A DNA stretch of 64,000 nucleotides from an uncultured Actinomycetes bacterium (GTDB taxonomy: Bacteria > Actinomycetota > Acidimicrobiia > Acidimicrobiales > RAAP-2), in contig CAIOSJ010000025.1 of assembly GCA_903860915.1 (NCBI GenBank), forward strand, positions 62,001-126,000, read 5' to 3'. Both the position numbers and the translations under genes were made by a program. The notes under the pieces were generated by a model. The model saw only the letters and a program-made list of their open reading frames with translations, had not been told where the DNA came from and did not search any database. Shown here piece after piece: positions 33,122 to 42,314 of the stretch (within the stretch, counting starts at the first letter, position 1; each line of letters opens with the position of its first letter).

Positions 33122-34963
33122 ATGTGTGGCATCATCGGAGTCGTCGGGTCCCCAAACGCACTTTCCATTCTTCTAGAGGGTCTGGAGCGACTCGAATACC
33201 GTGGCTACGACTCCGCGGGCGTCGCCCTCCACGTCGGATCTGGCACCTGGCGAGCTCGCGCCGCCGCCGGTACAGAGTCGGTGGCCTCGTTGATCGAATC
33301 CTGCGCCAACGCCCCCGTCGGTTCATCCTCCGGCATTGGCCACACCCGTTGGGCCACCCACGGAGCCCCCGGCGAGTCGAACGCGCATCCCCACGTTGAC
33401 TGCTCCGACTCGCTGGCGCTGATTCACAACGGCATCATTGAAAATCACAATGAACTGCGTAGTGAACTGATCGCCCGAGGTCACATTTTTTCGTCGGTAA
33501 CCGATACCGAGGTCCTGGCGCACCGTATTGAGGAATTTCGCACGGAGGGTCGTAGTCTGACTGAGGCCGTTCGTTCAACGCTGAAGGAAGTCCGCGGAGC
33601 TTTCGCCCTCGCGGTGATCGACGCCGCGGAGCCCGACGTCATCGTGGCCGCTCGTCGCATCTCGCCCTTGATCATCGGGACCGCGGACGGGTCGACCTAC
33701 CTCGCCTCGGACGTTCCGGCGATATTAGATAAGGCCACTCGTTTTTTCATCGTGGAGGATGATCAGCTGGTCACCGTGACGCCGGCGGGATTTACTGCCT
33801 CGTCAGTGACGGGCGAGCCCTGCGAATTGCGGGAGTTGATTGTTGACTGGGACCTCGAAGCGGCCCAGAAGGGCGGTTACGCCGACTTCATGAGCAAGGA
33901 GATGAACGAGCAACCGGCGGCTTTACGGGCGACCCTGCTCGATCGAATTGACGCCCACGGGACTATCAAATTCGACGAATTGCACATCAGTGATGAGCAA
34001 TTACGCGAGGTGCAGAAGGTGACCCTCGTGGCCTGCGGCTCGAGTTACCACACGGCCATGGTGGCCAAGTACGCCATCGAGCGTTGGGCGAGAGTCAGCG
34101 TCGAGGTCGACATCGCTAGTGAGTTTCGTTACCGTGACCCCATCGTCGGTCCGCACGACCTGGTAATTGGGGTCTCCCAGAGTGGCGAGACCATCGACAC
34201 CCTGCTCGCTATGACCGAGGCCAAGTCGCGTGGCGCCATGGTGGCAGCCATCACTAACGTCGTGGACTCCTCGATGGCTCGTCAGGCCGACGCGGTGCTC
34301 TACACCCGCGCCGGTCTAGAAATCTGCGTGGTGGCGACCAAGTCCGTCGTGGCCCAAATTGTCGTCCTGGAGCTCCTGGCGCTTCGACTAGCCCAGCTGC
34401 GCGGCACGCTAACTCCGGCCGAGGTGGACAGCGTCGTAAGGGATTTCGACCGCGTGCCCGAACTGGTGGCGGAGACTCTGTCTCGTGACGAGCAGGTTCG
34501 CAGCGTCGCGCTGGCCCTTGCGGACACTCGAGATTTCTTCTTCCTGGGTCGCCACGTCGGCTATCCGGCGGCGCTCGAGGGGGCGCTCAAGCTCAAGGAA
34601 ATTACCTACGTTCACGCGGAGGGTTACCCCGCCGGCGAGCTGAAGCACGGCCCGCTGGCCCTGATCGAACCAGGGGTGGTCGTGGTCGTGATTGTCACCG
34701 ACGGCTCAATGAGAGAAAAGTTATTGAGCAACATTGCCGAAGTAAAGAGTCGCGGGGCCACGGTCGTGGTCATTGCGCACGACGGCGACCACGAAGTGTC
34801 GGCCGTGGCTGACTACGTCTGCACCGTGCCACCCACCCAGGTTCTGATGTCACCCCTCGTTGATCTCGTCGTGATGCAGCAGTTTGCCTACCATCTCGCG
34901 CAAGCGCGGGGTCTCAACGTCGATCGACCGCGCAACCTAGCCAAAACGGTGACGGTGGAATGA
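33122..34963 (+). CDS. glmS: Glucosamine-fructose-6-phosphate aminotransferase
   Basis: Makes glucosamine-6-phosphate from fructose-6-phosphate and glutamine, the entry to amino-sugar synthesis. It is 613 residues. Cys2 is the glutaminase nucleophile (MCGIIGVV), with GHTRWATHG next. Two SIS isomerase domains follow, with SQSGETIDTL and a C-terminus ending PRNLAKTVTVE. Only 29 bases separate it from glmM, so there is no room for a glmS ribozyme. It overlaps acpS by four bases. Confidence 0.98.
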   Translation: MCGIIGVVGSPNALSILLEGLERLEYRGYDSAGVALHVGSGTWRARAAAGTESVASLIESCANAPVGSSSGIGHTRWATHGAPGESNAHPHVDCSDSLALIHNGIIENHNELRSELIARGHIFSSVTDTEVLAHRIEEFRTEGRSLTEAVRSTLKEVRGAFALAVIDAAEPDVIVAARRISPLIIGTADGSTYLASDVPAILDKATRFFIVEDDQLVTVTPAGFTASSVTGEPCELRELIVDWDLEAAQKGGYADFMSKEMNEQPAALRATLLDRIDAHGTIKFDELHISDEQLREVQKVTLVACGSSYHTAMVAKYAIERWARVSVEVDIASEFRYRDPIVGPHDLVIGVSQSGETIDTLLAMTEAKSRGAMVAAITNVVDSSMARQADAVLYTRAGLEICVVATKSVVAQIVVLELLALRLAQLRGTLTPAEVDSVVRDFDRVPELVAETLSRDEQVRSVALALADTRDFFFLGRHVGYPAALEGALKLKEITYVHAEGYPAGELKHGPLALIEPGVVVVVIVTDGSMREKLLSNIAEVKSRGATVVVIAHDGDHEVSAVADYVCTVPPTQVLMSPLVDLVVMQQFAYHLAQARGLNVDRPRNLAKTVTVE

Positions 34964-35331
34964 GTTCGACGGTGGGAATCGGTATTGACCTCGTCGATGT
35001 CGACCGATTCGCCAAGGTACTGCGCCGCCGGCCTCGACTGACTGAACGCCTCTTCACGGCGGGGGAGCGCCATGATTGCAATGGCGCCCCGCAGCGTCTG
35101 GCGGCTCGATTCGCGGCGAAAGAGGCCGTCTGGAAAGCCCTGAGCGTCGGGCTCGGTGGTGTGAACTTTCACGACGTGGCGGTGGAGCGCGCGGCCAGCG
35201 GCGCTCCGGAACTGGTTCTATCGGCCAGCGCCCTGACACGCGCGGCCGAGTTGGGAATCACTAACTGGCACCTGTCACTAACCCACACCCCCGTGAGCGC
35301 TGGGGCCATAGTTATTGCCGAGGGCGAATGA
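34960..35331 (+). CDS. acpS: Holo-[acyl-carrier-protein] synthase
   Basis: Transfers 4'-phosphopantetheine from CoA to acyl carrier protein. It is 123 residues. Mg2+ ligands are predicted as Asp10 (GIGIDLVDVDRF) and Glu55 (RFAAKEAVWKAL), and the end HLSLTHTPVSAGAIVIAE fits the family. ATGA overlaps occur at both ends, with glmS upstream and alr downstream. Confidence 0.95.
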   Translation: MSSTVGIGIDLVDVDRFAKVLRRRPRLTERLFTAGERHDCNGAPQRLAARFAAKEAVWKALSVGLGGVNFHDVAVERAASGAPELVLSASALTRAAELGITNWHLSLTHTPVSAGAIVIAEGE

Positions 35332-36482
35332 CGCCGGTCGAAGGAATTCGCCGACCGGCCTGGGCCGAGATCTCCCTGTCGGCCCTACGTCATAATGTGC
35401 TCGCTCTACGAAGCGTGCTCGGCCCGACGCAGATTTGTGGTGTGGTGAAAGCCAACGGCTACGGCCACGGCGCGGTCCTCGCGGCGTCCACCCTGGTGGA
35501 CAGTGGCGTGGCGGGTTTAGCCGTCGCCATTGTTGATGAGGGTGTCGAACTACGTGACGCCGGTATTACGGCGCCCATCCTGCTGCTCGCCGAAACGCCG
35601 GCGGACACGGTGGGTGACGCCCTCGATAACACTCTGACCCTCACCATTGGCTCACTCGACGGAGCTCGGGCCGCCGCCGCCGCCGCTCGGGAGCGTGGGG
35701 GCCGGCACCCCGTGCACGTGAAACTCGACACCGGCATGCACCGCATGGGCGCAGACCTCGCCACCGCAATCAAAATTCTGGATATTCTGAGCGATTGCCC
35801 GACGCTGGTGATTGAGGGTTTTTATTCTCACTTTCCCGTCGCGGATTCGCCCGCCACCGCGGACCAGGAATTTTCCTTGAACCAGATCGCCGCCTTTGAC
35901 GCCTTCGTGACCGCGGCCGCCGCTCGAGGGGTGGTGGCGCCGGTTCTGCACCTGGCCAACTCGGCCGCCGCTCTTTCGCTGCCCACCTCGCGACGCAGCA
36001 TGGCCCGTATTGGCCTCTCCCTCTACGGTCACCTACCCGAGCCGAGTTACGTGACGGCGCTGGAGGAACAGGGGCTCTCGCTTCGTCCCGCACTTTCGCT
36101 ACACGCCCAGGTGACTGCGGTGCGGCAACTGCCCGCCGGCGAGCGAGCGAGTTACGGCCGCCGCCGCGCCCTGCCCGGTCCGTCCACGGTCGCAACGGTG
36201 CCCTTCGGCTACGCCGACGGCTATCCCCGTCGCCTCTTTGACGCCGGGGCCGAAGTTCTCATCAATGGACGTCGCCACCCCTTGGCGGGGGCCGTCACGA
36301 TGGATCAGCTGGTCATTGACTGTGGTGACGCGAGTATTCAGGTGGGCGATGAAGTGGTGCTCCTCGGCCGTCAGGGGGACGAGGAAATCACGGCGGAAAT
36401 GTGGGCTCACTGGGCCGACACCATTACCTGGGAGATTTTGTGCGGCATTGGCGCCCGAGTGCCGCGCGTCGCCGTGGGCTAG
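35328..36482 (+). CDS. alr: Alanine racemase
   Basis: PLP enzyme that makes D-alanine for peptidoglycan. It is 384 residues. Lys41 in VVKANGYGHG binds PLP, and Tyr276 in SYGRRR is the second base. The fold is a TIM barrel followed by a beta domain with TMDQLVIDCG. It overlaps acpS by four bases and shares one base of the stop with the next gene. Confidence 0.97.
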   Translation: MTPVEGIRRPAWAEISLSALRHNVLALRSVLGPTQICGVVKANGYGHGAVLAASTLVDSGVAGLAVAIVDEGVELRDAGITAPILLLAETPADTVGDALDNTLTLTIGSLDGARAAAAAARERGGRHPVHVKLDTGMHRMGADLATAIKILDILSDCPTLVIEGFYSHFPVADSPATADQEFSLNQIAAFDAFVTAAAARGVVAPVLHLANSAAALSLPTSRRSMARIGLSLYGHLPEPSYVTALEEQGLSLRPALSLHAQVTAVRQLPAGERASYGRRRALPGPSTVATVPFGYADGYPRRLFDAGAEVLINGRRHPLAGAVTMDQLVIDCGDASIQVGDEVVLLGRQGDEEITAEMWAHWADTITWEILCGIGARVPRVAVG

Positions 36483-37036
36483 TGGTGGCTGACCCCCTGT
36501 TGGGGCTGACTAGTTGCACGCGATGTGCCCTGTCGCTCACTCGCCACCGCGTGATTGTGGGTAGTGGACCAGCGAGGGCCGCACTGGTAGTGATTGGCGA
36601 AGCGCCCGGTCGTAACGAAGACGAAGGGGGCGCCCCCTTCGTCGGTCGTAGCGGCACCCTCCTCTTCACTCTGATTAAGGAAGAACTAGGACTGTCGCGA
36701 GAGCAGTGCTTCGTGACGAACGTCGTCAAGTGCCGTCCACCGGCCAATCGCCCGCCGAAGAAGGAAGAATTGAGCGCCTGCCGTCCGTGGTGGGAGGCTC
36801 AAATCGCTAGCCAGTCGCCCCGAGTGATAATGACCCTTGGGAATACGGCGACCCGGGCCGTGCTCGGGCAGCGCGAGCCCATCGGTGAGTTGCACGGGCG
36901 GGTCCATCGCAGCGACGCCGGGCCGGTGGTGCCGACCTATCACCCGGCCGCGGCCCTGCGGGGTGGGCCTAACGTAGTAGCCGTGATACGTCGCGACCTC
37001 CAGTTGATTGCGACCTTGCTGGGGCCCGAGCAGTGA
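36482..37036 (+). CDS. Uracil-DNA glycosylase, family 4 (Fe-S)
   Basis: Removes uracil from DNA to begin base excision repair. It is 184 residues from GTG 36482, which shares the last base of the alr stop. A second GTG follows at once. C12, C15, C84 and C100 have the CxxC...C-x15-C spacing of the [4Fe-4S] family 4 enzymes. Motif A is GEAPGRNEDEGGAPFVG (residues 39-55), and the motif with the catalytic-loop His is HPAAALRG (154-161). It overlaps tsaE by four bases. The open frame extends upstream into alr but is not homologous there. Confidence 0.94.
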   Translation: MVADPLLGLTSCTRCALSLTRHRVIVGSGPARAALVVIGEAPGRNEDEGGAPFVGRSGTLLFTLIKEELGLSREQCFVTNVVKCRPPANRPPKKEELSACRPWWEAQIASQSPRVIMTLGNTATRAVLGQREPIGELHGRVHRSDAGPVVPTYHPAAALRGGPNVVAVIRRDLQLIATLLGPEQ

Positions 37037-37509
37037 CGGAGGGGCGTCGTACGGGTTCGACAAGCGAGACGCACCGGGCCGGAGTGGAGTTCGCTCAGCT
37101 CCTCGAGCCCGGTGACGTGGTGCTGCTCTGTGGGCAACTCGGTGCGGGAAAGACCACTTTCACTCAGGGCGTGGCCTTCGGCCTGGGAGTGGCCGATCGC
37201 GTCACCAGCCCGACTTTCATCATGGTGCGCGAGCACCTCTGTGTCGATCATCCCTTGATTCGCGTTCTGCATCACGCCGACCTCTACCGGACGAATTCGT
37301 TGGACGAAATTGTTGATCTCGCGCTCGGAGAATTAGTGGAAGAGAGTGCGGTGGCGGTGATCGAGTGGGGCGACATGGCCGAGGAGATTTTCGCGGCCTC
37401 CGCCATCTGGCTGCGACTCAGCGCGCTCGGTGAATTCGAGCGCGAGTTTTCCGTCAGTGGGTACCCCGAGGCGCGTCGAGCGGCCTTTGAGGCGTGGTCG
37501 AGCTCGTGA
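37033..37509 (+). CDS. tsaE: tRNA t6A synthesis ATPase TsaE
   Basis: P-loop ATPase that resets the TsaB-TsaD complex in making t6A at tRNA position 37. It is 158 residues with Walker A GQLGAGKTTF (near residue 36), VTSPTFIMVREH and a later IEWGDM. GTGA overlaps join it to the glycosylase gene and to tsaB. TsaC, which makes the threonylcarbamoyl-adenylate, is not in the window. Confidence 0.95.
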   Translation: MTEGRRTGSTSETHRAGVEFAQLLEPGDVVLLCGQLGAGKTTFTQGVAFGLGVADRVTSPTFIMVREHLCVDHPLIRVLHHADLYRTNSLDEIVDLALGELVEESAVAVIEWGDMAEEIFAASAIWLRLSALGEFEREFSVSGYPEARRAAFEAWSSS

Positions 37510-38183
37510 TTACTCTCGCCATCGAAACGGCCACGACGGCCTGTTCGATAGCCCTCCGCACGGCCTCGGGTGAGGTCCACGAACGTCTGCTCGATACTCA
37601 ACGGCGCCACACCGAAGTGCTGACTGCGGGAATAAACGACGCGCTCTCGGAGTTCCAGCTCAGCGTTCGTGATCTCACTGCGATTGTCGTTGATCGAGGT
37701 CCCGGACTCTTCACGGGCCTGCGGGTGGGCCTCGCCACGGCCCGGGGTCTCGCCGACGCCCTCGGCGTACCGCTGCTCGGTGTCACCTCCCTAGAAATTC
37801 TCGCCCACGAGGCGGCCCCGACGAGCTCGACCGAACAGATTCTGGCCCTGGTGGATGGTCGACGCGGTGAAGTCTTTGCCCAGACCTTTCGTTCGAGTAC
37901 GTCACTACTGGCACTCTCGCCCGCCGAGGTCCGCACCCCCCAGGACGTGGTCATTGAGTGGGGGACCAGCGGCCTACCGGTGACTGTCGTCGGTGACGGC
38001 GCTCAGCGTTACCGCGAACTCTTTGGTCTTCTGCCCAATATCAGCATCGTGGACATTGTCCATCCCTCTCCAGCGACAGCGCTCAGGCTGCTGGACCTCG
38101 TGGCGACGGGGGACGTGTCACCCCTCTACTTGCGCGAGGCCGACGCGGTAGCGAATTTTTCAACCCGCGGCGGTGTGGCGTGA
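37506..38183 (+). CDS. tsaB: tRNA t6A synthesis protein TsaB
   Basis: Inactive ASKHA-fold partner of TsaD in t6A synthesis. From GTG 37506 it has 225 residues (MITLAIETATTACSIAL). A GTG four codons earlier is possible, but the GTGA overlap with tsaE fits the local pattern. It shows DRGPGLFTGLRVGLATARGLADALGVPLLGV, typical of TsaB (YeaZ). It overlaps rimI by four bases. Confidence 0.95.
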   Translation: MITLAIETATTACSIALRTASGEVHERLLDTQRRHTEVLTAGINDALSEFQLSVRDLTAIVVDRGPGLFTGLRVGLATARGLADALGVPLLGVTSLEILAHEAAPTSSTEQILALVDGRRGEVFAQTFRSSTSLLALSPAEVRTPQDVVIEWGTSGLPVTVVGDGAQRYRELFGLLPNISIVDIVHPSPATALRLLDLVATGDVSPLYLREADAVANFSTRGGVA

Positions 38184-38632
38184 GCGCGGAATGGATAATT
38201 CGCCCCGCCGAGCGCCGCGACGTGCCGGCAATACTGGTGATCGAAGAATCACAGTTCCCCGAGCCCTGGTCCAAGGCCATGGTGCTCGACGAAGTGAGTG
38301 CGGCGCCGAATCGTCGTTACAGCGTGGCGGTCACGCCCACGTCCTTGGTTGGTTGCCTGGGTTTGATGTTCGTCGAAGATGAAGTGCACGTCAACACCAT
38401 TGGCACCCACCCGGAGTGGGAAGGACGCGGTGTCGCGCGCTCGCTGCTCGACGAGGGTTGGAACGAACTACGAGCCCGTGGCACCCGGCGAGCCACCCTC
38501 GAAGTTGCGGTATCGAACACTCGCGCGCAAGCACTCTATCGACACTACGGATTCGCCCCCGTCGGCATCCGAAAGAACTACTACCAACGCAGTGGCGAGG
38601 ACGCCCTGGTGTTGTGGGCTGACTTGCTGTGA
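38180..38632 (+). CDS. rimI: Ribosomal protein S18 alanine N-acetyltransferase RimI
   Basis: GNAT enzyme that acetylates the N-terminal Ala of S18. It is 150 residues. The acetyl-CoA loop is PEWEGRGVARSLL, and the C-terminal region shows AQALYRHYGFAPVGIRKNYY, including the Tyr of the active site. It sits between tsaB and tsaD, the usual place. It overlaps tsaB by four bases, and a 33-base gap follows. Confidence 0.94.
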   Translation: MSAEWIIRPAERRDVPAILVIEESQFPEPWSKAMVLDEVSAAPNRRYSVAVTPTSLVGCLGLMFVEDEVHVNTIGTHPEWEGRGVARSLLDEGWNELRARGTRRATLEVAVSNTRAQALYRHYGFAPVGIRKNYYQRSGEDALVLWADLL

Positions 38633-38665
38633 TGAACCCTGCCGCCAGCCTCCTACGATGACACC

Positions 38666-39673
38666 GTGACTCTGATTCTCGGCATCGAAACCAGTTGTGA
38701 CGAAACGGCCGCGGCGATAGTGGACGAAAACTACCTGGTGCGCTCGTCGATTATTGAGTCCTCCCTCGACCTCCACCGAGATTTCGGTGGAGTGGTCCCC
38801 GAACTCGCGGGTCGGGCACACCTCAGCACCATCGGCCCCGTTGTTCGCCGCGCCCTCGAGGGGGCCGGCCTCGATCCACTCCAGCCCGCGATAGACGGCA
38901 TCGCCGTCACCAGCGGCCCCGGCCTCATTGGTTCGCTACTCGTCGGACTCTCGGCCGCTAAGGCCTACGCCCTCGGCTGGTCGCTTCCCTTCGTCGGCGT
39001 GCACCACTTAGAAGGTCACCTCTTTGCGCCCCTCCTCGAAACGCCCGACATGGAGTGGCCAGTTCTCACCCTCTTGGTGTCGGGCGGTCATAGCGCCCTC
39101 GTGCTGCACACGTCGCCCGGCGTTCACCGGGTCATTGGCGAAACCATCGACGACGCCGCCGGCGAGGCCTACGACAAGGTGGCTCGTTGGCTGGGCCTCG
39201 GATACCCCGGTGGACCAGTCATCGATCAACTGGCGAGCCGGGGGAACCCCTCCGCGCTCACCTTGCCCAAGTCCATGTGGAACGAAACGCTGGACTTTTC
39301 CTTCTCTGGTTTAAAGACCGCCGTGGTGCGCGCGACCGAAAAGAACCCCGACCTGGCCCTCGAGGACGTGGCGGCCAGCTTTCAGGCGGCGGTGGTGGAA
39401 CAACTACTACGTAAGACGCGCCAGGCCCTCGAAGAGCACGAAGTTCGTGGGGTCGCCCTGGCCGGCGGCGTGGCCGCTAATTCGGCGTTGCGCCGAGGGC
39501 TCACCGAGCTCGGGGCGCAGTACCAACTCGCCACCTACCTGCCCTCACTGGTGATGTGCACCGACAACGCCGCCATGATCGCGGCGGCGGGCCTCTACCG
39601 ACTGCGACACGATGGACCTAGTGCGCACGAGCTTTCGGCCTCGCCCAACTGGCAACTGGCGGCCCTGTCGTGA
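38666..39673 (+). CDS. tsaD: tRNA N6-threonylcarbamoyladenosine transferase TsaD
   Basis: Catalytic subunit that transfers threonylcarbamoyl to A37 of ANN-decoding tRNAs. It is 335 residues, GTG start. It shows GIETSCDET (residues 6-14), the iron-binding H114-L-E-G-H118 motif, SGGHSALV and the C-terminal CTDNAAMIAAAG with the metal Asp. It overlaps pdxH by four bases. Forms a cluster with tsaE, tsaB and rimI. Confidence 0.97.
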   Translation: MTLILGIETSCDETAAAIVDENYLVRSSIIESSLDLHRDFGGVVPELAGRAHLSTIGPVVRRALEGAGLDPLQPAIDGIAVTSGPGLIGSLLVGLSAAKAYALGWSLPFVGVHHLEGHLFAPLLETPDMEWPVLTLLVSGGHSALVLHTSPGVHRVIGETIDDAAGEAYDKVARWLGLGYPGGPVIDQLASRGNPSALTLPKSMWNETLDFSFSGLKTAVVRATEKNPDLALEDVAASFQAAVVEQLLRKTRQALEEHEVRGVALAGGVAANSALRRGLTELGAQYQLATYLPSLVMCTDNAAMIAAAGLYRLRHDGPSAHELSASPNWQLAALS

Positions 39674-40284
39674 GCGCGCGCTGGATACCCTTCGACGTGT
39701 CGCTCGCTCTGACGGACCCCTTCGCCCAGTTCGCCCAGTGGTTCGAAGAAGCGAGTAGGGAGCTGCGTGAGCCCGAAGCCGTGTCGGTGATCACCAGTGA
39801 CGCTTCGGGTCAACCCAGCGCCCGCATGGTGCTGCTGCGCGAGCGGACAGATTCGTCCTTCGGCTGGTTCACCAATTACGACTCGCGTAAGGGCCACGAT
39901 CTCGTTGAGAATCCGCAGGCCGGGATCCTGTGGTACGTGGAGCCGCTGGGCCGTCAGGTGCGCATCGAGGGTGTCGTGGCTCGTATGTCGCCCGAGGAAT
40001 CAGATGCCTACTTCGCCTCGCGTCCGCGCGGGCACCAAATCGGCGCCCACGCCAGTGGCCAAAGTGAAGTCATTAGCTCCCGGGCGGCCCTGGAGCGGCG
40101 CGTACGCGACGTGGAAGAGCGCTACGAGGGCGGGACCGTACCGCGACCCGCTCATTGGGGAGGCTTTCGACTAACGCCACGCTATTTCGAGTTTTGGCAG
40201 CACCGTGAAGATCGGCTCCACGACCGTGTCATCTACCGGCCCGAAGGTGAGGGCGGCTGGCTGCTCGAGCGCTTAATGCCCTAA
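39670..40284 (+). CDS. pdxH: Pyridoxamine 5'-phosphate oxidase
   Basis: FMN enzyme that oxidises pyridoxamine- or pyridoxine-5'-phosphate to PLP. It is 204 residues. It shows PSARMVLLRE, FTNYDSRKGHDL and the C-terminal PAHWGGFRLTPRYFEFWQ with RLHDRV. It is the last gene of the co-oriented block and supplies PLP used by Alr upstream. Its stop overlaps the stop of the convergent MFS gene by four bases, with no terminator between them. Confidence 0.96.
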   Translation: MSARWIPFDVSLALTDPFAQFAQWFEEASRELREPEAVSVITSDASGQPSARMVLLRERTDSSFGWFTNYDSRKGHDLVENPQAGILWYVEPLGRQVRIEGVVARMSPEESDAYFASRPRGHQIGAHASGQSEVISSRAALERRVRDVEERYEGGTVPRPAHWGGFRLTPRYFEFWQHREDRLHDRVIYRPEGEGGWLLERLMP

Positions 40285-41486
40285 TTTTCGGCGACTGCTC
40301 CGCGAGAGATTCGTCGTAGCCCAATGGGCCCCAAGATGAGAACGACGAGGAGGCTAATTCCTCCGCCCGCTTGGAAGATGCTGCGCGAGGAGAAGATGTT
40401 CAGTAGTAGGCCACCGAGGGCCATGGAGACGAGTGACGTGGTGGTGACCGAAGCGTTGAGAGCAGCGGACACTCGCCCGAGGATGTCGGCGGGTGAACGC
40501 GAGTAAATCATGGTCATGGCCGCCACACTGAGGAGTCCGTTGGCACCGCCGGCCAGCGTCATAAGGAACATGGCCAACCAAATGTTGCTGCTGAGACCGA
40601 TGAGAAAAAACATGCCACCGAGAATCCCGGCGGCGATGAAGAACCACTTCGAGCGTCCGAGGTCATTAGCCGGCACCCGCCGACCGAGCAGAGCTCCGGC
40701 GATATTGCCTACGGCGTAGACCGCGTCGAAGAGCCCGAATTCAAAGGACGTGGCGTGCAGCACACGAACAGTGAAAAAGATCTGGCAAATATTCACCACG
40801 CCGATGGCCAGCACGAAGAAAATGGTATTGATCACGATGATGCTGAGCACGGGGTCGCGAAAGAGCCAGCGAAACCCGGCCGTGAACTGACCACGTCTCT
40901 CCGCCTTGCTCGTGGGTTCCGGTACGCGGTTACCTCGAAGGGCGAGCGTGCCGAGGGCGCAGAGGACGAAGGAAATGGCGTCAATAAAAAGAGGCCACCG
41001 CTGACCAGTGGCCGCCACTAGTACGCCACCGAGGAGCGGTCCCGCGATACCAGCGACGCCCTGAAAGCTCTGGAGGGTGCTTTGAGCGAGGTTCATATTT
41101 TCGACGCCGACCAGGCTGGGGACGAGCGCGGAGTAACCGGTGCCCGAAAAAGCCACCCCGCAACCCAAGGCGCCCATGAGCAGAATTGTGCCGAGGGTGC
41201 CGGTGACAAAACCTAGGGAGAGCGCGATGGTCGCCTCAATGAGGCAGACGAGGGGAAGGAATTTTTTTGCCGAGACCCGGTCGGCGACGACGCCGCTGAG
41301 CGGGGCCAATATCACCGGTGGAATCATGCCGGCCATCGTGACCGCCCCCACGGCATAACCGCTGGCGTGAGGGGCGAAGCGGAGGAGAATCGTGATCATC
41401 GCGATGGCGTCTCCGGCCAGGGAGACGGAACGAAAGAGACCGATGAGTCGCAGGTCACGCCGCTGATCGCGGGTGAGATCTCCCAC
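40281..41486 (-). CDS. MFS transporter, multidrug/siderophore exporter-like
   Basis: A 401-residue major facilitator with about twelve hydrophobic segments and the LRLIGLFRSVSLAGDAIAMI start of the MFS_3 group. The loop between segments 2 and 3 carries SGVVADRVSAKKF, the A-motif type sequence. The substrate cannot be told. Its GTG start shares one base with the stop of the upstream SDR gene, so the two form a minus-strand pair. Confidence 0.8.
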   Translation of the reverse strand: MGDLTRDQRRDLRLIGLFRSVSLAGDAIAMITILLRFAPHASGYAVGAVTMAGMIPPVILAPLSGVVADRVSAKKFLPLVCLIEATIALSLGFVTGTLGTILLMGALGCGVAFSGTGYSALVPSLVGVENMNLAQSTLQSFQGVAGIAGPLLGGVLVAATGQRWPLFIDAISFVLCALGTLALRGNRVPEPTSKAERRGQFTAGFRWLFRDPVLSIIVINTIFFVLAIGVVNICQIFFTVRVLHATSFEFGLFDAVYAVGNIAGALLGRRVPANDLGRSKWFFIAAGILGGMFFLIGLSSNIWLAMFLMTLAGGANGLLSVAAMTMIYSRSPADILGRVSAALNASVTTTSLVSMALGGLLLNIFSSRSIFQAGGGISLLVVLILGPIGLRRISRGAVAEN

Positions 41487-42232
41487 TAAATCGCTGAGAT
41501 GGAGGTCAGACCACCGTCGACCACGAGGCTCGCCCCCGTGACGAAACGTGCCTTGTCACTCAGCAGAAAGACGATGACGTCAGCGATATCCCGCGGCTGG
41601 CCGAGTCGGCCCAGGGGCGTCGTGCCAACGACGTTGTTCTCGAGCCCGGGAATGGCCAAGAGTGGCTCGGTCATCGGAGTTTCGATGTACCCGGGGCAGA
41701 CGGCATTGACCCGAACGCCAACTTTGGCGAGTTCGTGCGACGAGGCCCGAGTGAGACCCAATAAGCCAGCCTTCGACGTACAGTACGCGGGCAGCCACTC
41801 GTGGCCGAACCAGCCGAGGACCGAGGAGAGGTAGACAATGGACCCACCCTCGCTGAGTTTGAGGTGGGGGGCGACCTCGTAGGTGAGGGCTGCCGCGGCG
41901 GTGAGATTGATGCTGATCACAAAGTCCCAATTCTCGGGGGTGAAGGTGGTGATGGGCTCGGGACCGGTGACGCCGGCGGCGTGGACCAGACCGTGGATGC
42001 CACCGTGGACGTCGACGGCCGCGTTCAGTGCTTCGACGCGCTGAGCGCTGTTCGCAACGTCCACGACGGAAAAAGAGCAGGCGACACCCAGTTCGTGACA
42101 GAGGGCTGCGGTTTCGGCCATGCCCTCTCGATTAAGGTCCCAGAGGGCTACGGCTTGCCCAGTTTCGGCCAGGGCGACTGCGGTTGCGCGACCAATGCCG
42201 GACGCTCCTCCGGTGATAAGAACTGCGGACAC
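41486..42232 (-). CDS. SDR family NAD(P)-dependent oxidoreductase
   Basis: A classical short-chain dehydrogenase of 248 residues, GTG start. The cofactor loop is TGGASGIG (residues 7-14). The catalytic Ser is in SSVLG and Tyr-Lys in YCTSK. The end FVTGASLVVDGGLTS is typical of 3-oxoacyl-ACP-reductase-like SDRs. The substrate is unknown. It is the first gene of a pair with the MFS exporter and lies divergent from groES. Confidence 0.85.
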   Translation of the reverse strand: MSAVLITGGASGIGRATAVALAETGQAVALWDLNREGMAETAALCHELGVACSFSVVDVANSAQRVEALNAAVDVHGGIHGLVHAAGVTGPEPITTFTPENWDFVISINLTAAAALTYEVAPHLKLSEGGSIVYLSSVLGWFGHEWLPAYCTSKAGLLGLTRASSHELAKVGVRVNAVCPGYIETPMTEPLLAIPGLENNVVGTTPLGRLGQPRDIADVIVFLLSDKARFVTGASLVVDGGLTSISAI

Positions 42233-42284
42233 GGGGCCTCCTTGGGTTGGCCCAAGGTTAGACCGTGAGGGCCCTCGCCCCCTG

Positions 42285-42311
42285 TTGGCACTCTCCAGCC
42301 AGTTCTGCTAA
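42285..42311 (+). promoter_or_regulatory. Degenerate upstream CIRCE element
   Basis: TTGGCACTC, nine bases, TTCTGCTAA. The left arm matches the CIRCE left arm at 8 of 9 positions and the right arm matches at 6 of 9 (TGCTAA). It lies one base before the main CIRCE and covers the candidate promoter boxes. It may be a weak second HrcA site. Confidence 0.45.
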
Positions 42312-42314
42312 ATT
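42285..42314 (+). promoter_or_regulatory. Candidate groESL promoter
   Basis: TTGGCA (42285-42290) and TAAATT (42309-42314), spacer 18 (or CTAAAT with 17). The start point would fall in or just before the main CIRCE, so HrcA binding would block it directly. Confidence 0.5.

Noticed and set aside
36401..36481. Longer N-terminus of the uracil-DNA glycosylase inside alr
   Set aside because: The extra residues are not glycosylase-like, and the GTG at 36482 fits the overlap pattern of the operon.
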